A stretch of DNA of 10,079 nt from Clostridia bacterium (GTDB taxonomy: Bacteria > Bacillota > Clostridia > Oscillospirales > CAG-382), in the NCBI GenBank assembly GCA_017613815.1, contig JAGADB010000077.1, positions 1 through 10,079 on the forward strand, written 5' to 3'. Made by a program: the position numbers and the translations under genes. The notes beneath the pieces are model-generated. The model searched no databases. It saw nothing but the letters and a program-made list of their open reading frames with translations, and was not told the DNA's origin. Below, one piece after another: positions 8,304-10,079 of the stretch (positions within the stretch are counted from its first letter, which is position 1; each line of letters begins with the position of its first letter).

Positions 8304-8340
8304 GCGCCGTATTGCGACAAATTTTGCGTTCGGGCGGTAC

Positions 8341-8346
8341 TATAAT
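8341..8346 (+). promoter_or_regulatory. Possible -10 element before spoIIAA
   Basis: TATAAT, a perfect vegetative -10 hexamer, lies 24 bases before the spoIIAA start. No -35 hexamer sits at 16-18 bases upstream; TTGCGA at 8312-8317 is 23 bases away. The sigma H pattern (AGGAWWT then GAAT), which drives spoIIA in Bacillus subtilis, was not found in the 66-base gap. It may be weak, depend on an activator such as Spo0A, or be chance. Confidence 0.3.
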
Positions 8347-8350
8347 AAAA

Positions 8351-8373
8351 AAGGAAAGGATATGATGAAATGA
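8351..8373 (+). promoter_or_regulatory. spoIIAA ribosome binding region with a three-codon mini-ORF
   Basis: Two purine-rich sites follow each other: AAGGA (8351-8355) and AAAGGA (8355-8360). The second is 9 bases before ATG 8370, the start chosen for spoIIAA. The first is 6 bases before ATG 8362, which opens a mini-ORF (Met-Met-Lys-stop, 8362-8373) whose stop overlaps the spoIIAA start as ATGA. Starting spoIIAA at the later in-frame ATG 8376 would put the ribosome site 15 bases away. Confidence 0.5.
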
Positions 8374-8690
8374 AAATGAAGACCTATTTTTCCCGCGGAA
8401 ACCTCGTCGTGAAGCTCGACGGCGAAATCGACCACCATTCCATAAAGGAATTCCGCGACGAGCTCGACAAAATGATAGGCGAATCCCGCCCCAAAACCAT
8501 GATTTTAGAGCTTTCCAGCATAGATTTTATGGACTCCTCGGGCTTGGGACTCGTTCTCGGAAGATATAAGAAGCTTTCCGAAGCCGGCTCGAAAATGCTG
8601 ATAAAAAATCCCACTCCCGAAGCCGAAAGAATACTTAAAATGGCGGGCGTGGACAAGCTTGTCAGAATAATAAAGCAAAAAGACGCGTAA
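8370..8690 (+). CDS. spoIIAA: Anti-sigma F factor antagonist SpoIIAA (STAS domain)
   Basis: 106 residues, a single STAS domain of normal length. In the forespore the dephosphorylated protein binds SpoIIAB and releases sigma F; SpoIIAB phosphorylates and inactivates it, and the SpoIIE phosphatase restores it. The motif FMDSSGLGLVLGRYK (53-67) is nearly the same as in Bacillus subtilis, placing the phosphorylated serine at Ser56 (Ser58 there) after Asp55. The early DGEIDHH motif (17-23) matches LTGELDHH of the same protein. The kinase gene begins 22 bases downstream and sigF follows, so the operon is complete and in standard order. The gene sits 66 bases after the GerB-like gene with no terminator between. 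SpoIIE is not in the window. Confidence 0.97.
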   Translation: MKMKTYFSRGNLVVKLDGEIDHHSIKEFRDELDKMIGESRPKTMILELSSIDFMDSSGLGLVLGRYKKLSEAGSKMLIKNPTPEAERILKMAGVDKLVRIIKQKDA

Positions 8691-8712
8691 AATTAAGAAA
8701 AAAGGTGAGATT

Positions 8713-9174
8713 ATGAAGAAAAAAGAAAGCAAAAAGACCAATTATTTTTCCTGCACGTTTCCCGCAAAATCGGTAAACGAGGGCTTTGCGAGGGGTATCG
8801 CTTCGGCGTTCTGCTCACAGCTCGACCCGACGCTGGAGGAGCTTTGCGACGTGAAAACCGCGATTTCCGAGGCGGTTACCAACTGCATCGTGCACGCCTA
8901 CAAAGACGAAGACGACTTAAAAAAGAAAAAAATCACGCTGAAAGGGGAATACGGCGGCAGCTGCTTAAAAATCACAGTAAAGGACTGCGGCTGCGGCATT
9001 GAGGATATTGAAAAGGCGATGCAGCCGATGTATTCCGGCGGCGGCGAAGAGAGAAGCGGCATGGGCTTTTCGATAATGGAATGCTTTACCGACAAGCTCG
9101 CCGTAAAGTCGAAAAAAGGCGTGGGAACCACCGTTATCCTCAAAAAATACATAGGAAAAGTAAGCGAAGAATGA
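8713..9174 (+). CDS. spoIIAB: Anti-sigma F factor and serine kinase SpoIIAB
   Basis: 153 residues (146 in Bacillus subtilis), a GHKL-type ATPase. With ATP it holds sigma F inactive in the predivisional and mother cell; it also phosphorylates SpoIIAA, and exchange of partners frees sigma F in the forespore. Visible: N-box SEAVTNCIVHAY with the catalytic Glu53 and Mg-binding Asn57; Arg27 in NEGFAR, corresponding to the Arg20 used to contact partners in the Bacillus protein; G1 box DCGCGI (91-96); the ATP lid with GGGEE; and G2 box SGMGFSIM (115-122). Nothing essential is missing. AGGTGA at 8703-8708 is 4 bases before ATG 8713, a tight but good site. The end overlaps the sigF start by four bases (ATGA), which would keep anti-sigma and sigma production linked. 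Confidence 0.97.
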   Translation: MKKKESKKTNYFSCTFPAKSVNEGFARGIASAFCSQLDPTLEELCDVKTAISEAVTNCIVHAYKDEDDLKKKKITLKGEYGGSCLKITVKDCGCGIEDIEKAMQPMYSGGGEERSGMGFSIMECFTDKLAVKSKKGVGTTVILKKYIGKVSEE

Positions 9175-9893
9175 CGAAGGGCGACGAAAACTCAAAACTG
9201 CTCGAAAGATACGCGCAGGGCGACAAAAAGGCGGAAGAGGAGCTTATAAAACTCAACGCTCCGCTCGTTTACAGCATAGCGCAGAGGTTTGCACACCGCG
9301 GGCAGGATATCGACGACCTCGTGCAGATAGGAACGCTCGGCATCTTAAAAGCGGTACGGGGTTATAAAAAAGAATACGGAACGGTCTTCTCCACTTACGC
9401 TTTTCCTCTGATAACAGGCGAAATAAAGCGTTTTCTGCGCGACGACGGGCTCATAAAAGTCAGCAGGGAAGCCAAAAGGAACAACGGGATTTTAATGAGG
9501 GCAAAAGAGAAATTTTTTTCCGAGCACGGACGCGAGCCGCGCATATCGGAGCTCTGCGAAATCTGCGGAATAAGCGTTTCCGACGCGGTTTACGCCGTAA
9601 ACGCCTGCATACCATCGGTGTCGCTGCAGGAAAAGACGGGCAACGGCGACGGATTGTCTTACGAGGAAACCTGCGCCGACGGAAATATTTCCGATATAAC
9701 CGAAAAAATCGCCTTAAAGGAGGCGCTCGAAAAACTCGACGAAAAAGAAAAGAAAATCGTTTTTTTGAGATACTACAGGGGGCTTACTCAGGCAAATACC
9801 GCCGAAATTCTCGGCGTAAACCAGGTAAAAATATCGAGAAGCGAGAAAAAAATCGTCGAAAAACTCAAAAAAATGCTCGATAACAGCGCATAA
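9171..9893 (+). CDS. sigF: Forespore RNA polymerase sigma factor sigma F
   Basis: 240 residues (255 in Bacillus subtilis; the N-terminus is slightly shorter). It directs the first forespore-specific transcription once released from SpoIIAB. Regions: 2.1-2.4 from LVYSIAQRF through DIDDLVQIGTLGILKAV to FSTYAFPLITGEIKRFLRDDG; region 3 around REPRISELCEICGIS; and region 4 from ALEKLDEKEKKIVFLRYYRGL to the C-terminal helix-turn-helix TQANTAEILGVNQVKISRSEKK. ATG 9171 overlaps the spoIIAB stop; an earlier in-frame ATG at 9081 lies deep in spoIIAB and is not used. There is no strong ribosome site of its own, so translation is probably coupled. The helix-turn-helix has Thr and Ser where many sigma F proteins have Val and Leu (see findings). 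Sigma G is a close relative, but the spoIIA context decides the identity. No clear terminator follows. Confidence 0.96.
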   Translation: MTKGDENSKLLERYAQGDKKAEEELIKLNAPLVYSIAQRFAHRGQDIDDLVQIGTLGILKAVRGYKKEYGTVFSTYAFPLITGEIKRFLRDDGLIKVSREAKRNNGILMRAKEKFFSEHGREPRISELCEICGISVSDAVYAVNACIPSVSLQEKTGNGDGLSYEETCADGNISDITEKIALKEALEKLDEKEKKIVFLRYYRGLTQANTAEILGVNQVKISRSEKKIVEKLKKMLDNSA

Positions 9894-9937
9894 AATAAAA
9901 TCAATAAAAAAATATGGAAAAAATATCAAAAAAACCC

Positions 9938-9953
9938 AAAAAAGTACTTGACA
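9938..9953 (+). repeat. Direct repeat copy 1 (A-tract plus GTACTTGACA)
   Basis: The 16 bases AAAAAAGTACTTGACA occur here and again, identically, at 10064-10079. Each copy ends in a consensus -35 hexamer behind an A-tract, typical of an UP-like element. The repeat spacing is 126 bases. Confidence 0.9.
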
Positions 9954-9976
9954 ATGGAGATAAGATGTGATAATAT
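9948..9976 (+). promoter_or_regulatory. Near-consensus vegetative (sigma A) promoter
   Basis: The -35 is TTGACA (9948-9953) and the -10 is TAATAT (9971-9976), separated by exactly 17 bases. A long A-rich stretch lies upstream, like an UP element. Transcription would begin near 9983, in a G-rich start (GGGCTCC). No ORF with a ribosome site follows, so the product is probably an untranslated leader running out of the window. The strength and the repeated -35 suggest a highly expressed transcript such as an rRNA or tRNA operon, but no such gene is seen. Confidence 0.85.
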
Positions 9977-9980
9977 AGAA

Positions 9981-10063
9981 GGGCTCCGCGAGAGAGAGGA
10001 GTAAGCGCAAGCGCGCCGAAAAAAAGCGGTCAGGGAAAGAAGAAAAAAAGATAAAAAAAAGAT
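9981..10063 (+). other. Predicted untranslated leader between tandem promoters
   Basis: A G/C-containing block (9981-10018) stands in otherwise A-rich DNA and has no coding potential that I can support. It includes a short hairpin, arms GCGC at 10005-10008 and 10013-10016 with an AAGC loop, plus a weaker CTCC/GGAG pairing upstream. From 10019 it is A-rich up to the second -35 element. I found no boxA-like antitermination sequence. Confidence 0.4.
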
Positions 10064-10079
10064 AAAAAAGTACTTGACA
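10064..10079 (+). promoter_or_regulatory. Second promoter, cut by the window edge (repeat copy 2)
   Basis: An exact second copy of the A-tract plus GTACTTGACA. TTGACA occupies the last six bases of the window, 126 bases after the first. Its -10 would lie beyond the edge, so only half of the promoter is visible. Confidence 0.6.

Noticed and set aside
7580..8320. 246-codon open frame on the - strand across the GerB-like gene
   Set aside because: It is Lys/Ser/Ala-rich with no recognisable motif or ribosome site, and it mirrors the Phe-rich codons (TTT, TTC) of the membrane protein on the + strand.
8304..8369. Sigma H promoter for spoIIA
   Set aside because: Expected from Bacillus, but no AGGAWWT/GAAT pair is present; only an isolated TATAAT was found.
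9081..9083. Earlier ATG as the sigF start
   Set aside because: It lies 90 bases inside spoIIAB, and the added residues do not resemble a sigma F N-terminus. ATG 9171 gives the standard ATGA overlap.
9894..9937. Intrinsic terminator after sigF
   Set aside because: The stretch is A-rich with only trivial A/T pairings and no GC-containing stem or T-run on the + strand.

Overview
The window reads as chromosomal DNA of an anaerobic, endospore-forming Clostridia-type Firmicute. The evidence is a pyruvate:ferredoxin oxidoreductase (anaerobic pyruvate metabolism), a GerA-type spore germinant-receptor operon and a complete spoIIA operon encoding the first forespore sigma factor, all with A-rich, purine-rich ribosome-binding sites and short intergenic gaps. 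A gut or rumen member of an uncultured clostridial lineage fits best, but nothing here fixes the genus. All genes lie on the + strand.

Layout: (1) 1-2724, the C-terminal three quarters of pyruvate:ferredoxin oxidoreductase, open at the left edge and ended by a perfect hairpin terminator. (2) 2787-5141, a cytoplasmic GH3 beta-glucosidase with inverted domain order (C-terminal-type domain, then FnIII-like, then the catalytic barrel), ended by a strong intrinsic terminator with a GAAA loop. (3) 5232-8303, a three-gene operon in the order A-C-B of the GerK type: a GerA-family membrane protein, a GerC-like lipoprotein that lacks the usual second domain, and a divergent GerB-like permease. (4) 8370-9893, spoIIAA-spoIIAB-sigF: anti-anti-sigma, anti-sigma kinase and sigma F, tightly packed. 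(5) 9894-10079, an A-rich non-coding end holding one near-consensus vegetative promoter and, at the last bases, a repeat of its -35 region. This looks like the start of a tandem promoter array for a strongly expressed transcript, perhaps a stable RNA operon, just outside the window.

How the parts relate: the first two genes are central carbon metabolism and glycoside use and are insulated by terminators. The last six genes form one sporulation/germination block. No terminator is visible between the germination operon and spoIIA, and a sigma-F-like promoter can be proposed in front of the germination operon. Forespore transcription could therefore run from the germinant-receptor genes into the gene for sigma F itself, comparable to dacF-spoIIA in Bacillus subtilis. 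I saw no mobile element, CRISPR array, tRNA or rRNA inside the window, and I do not claim a wholly new system. The most unusual points are the shortened GerC, the ger-spoIIA linkage and the tandem promoter at the right edge.
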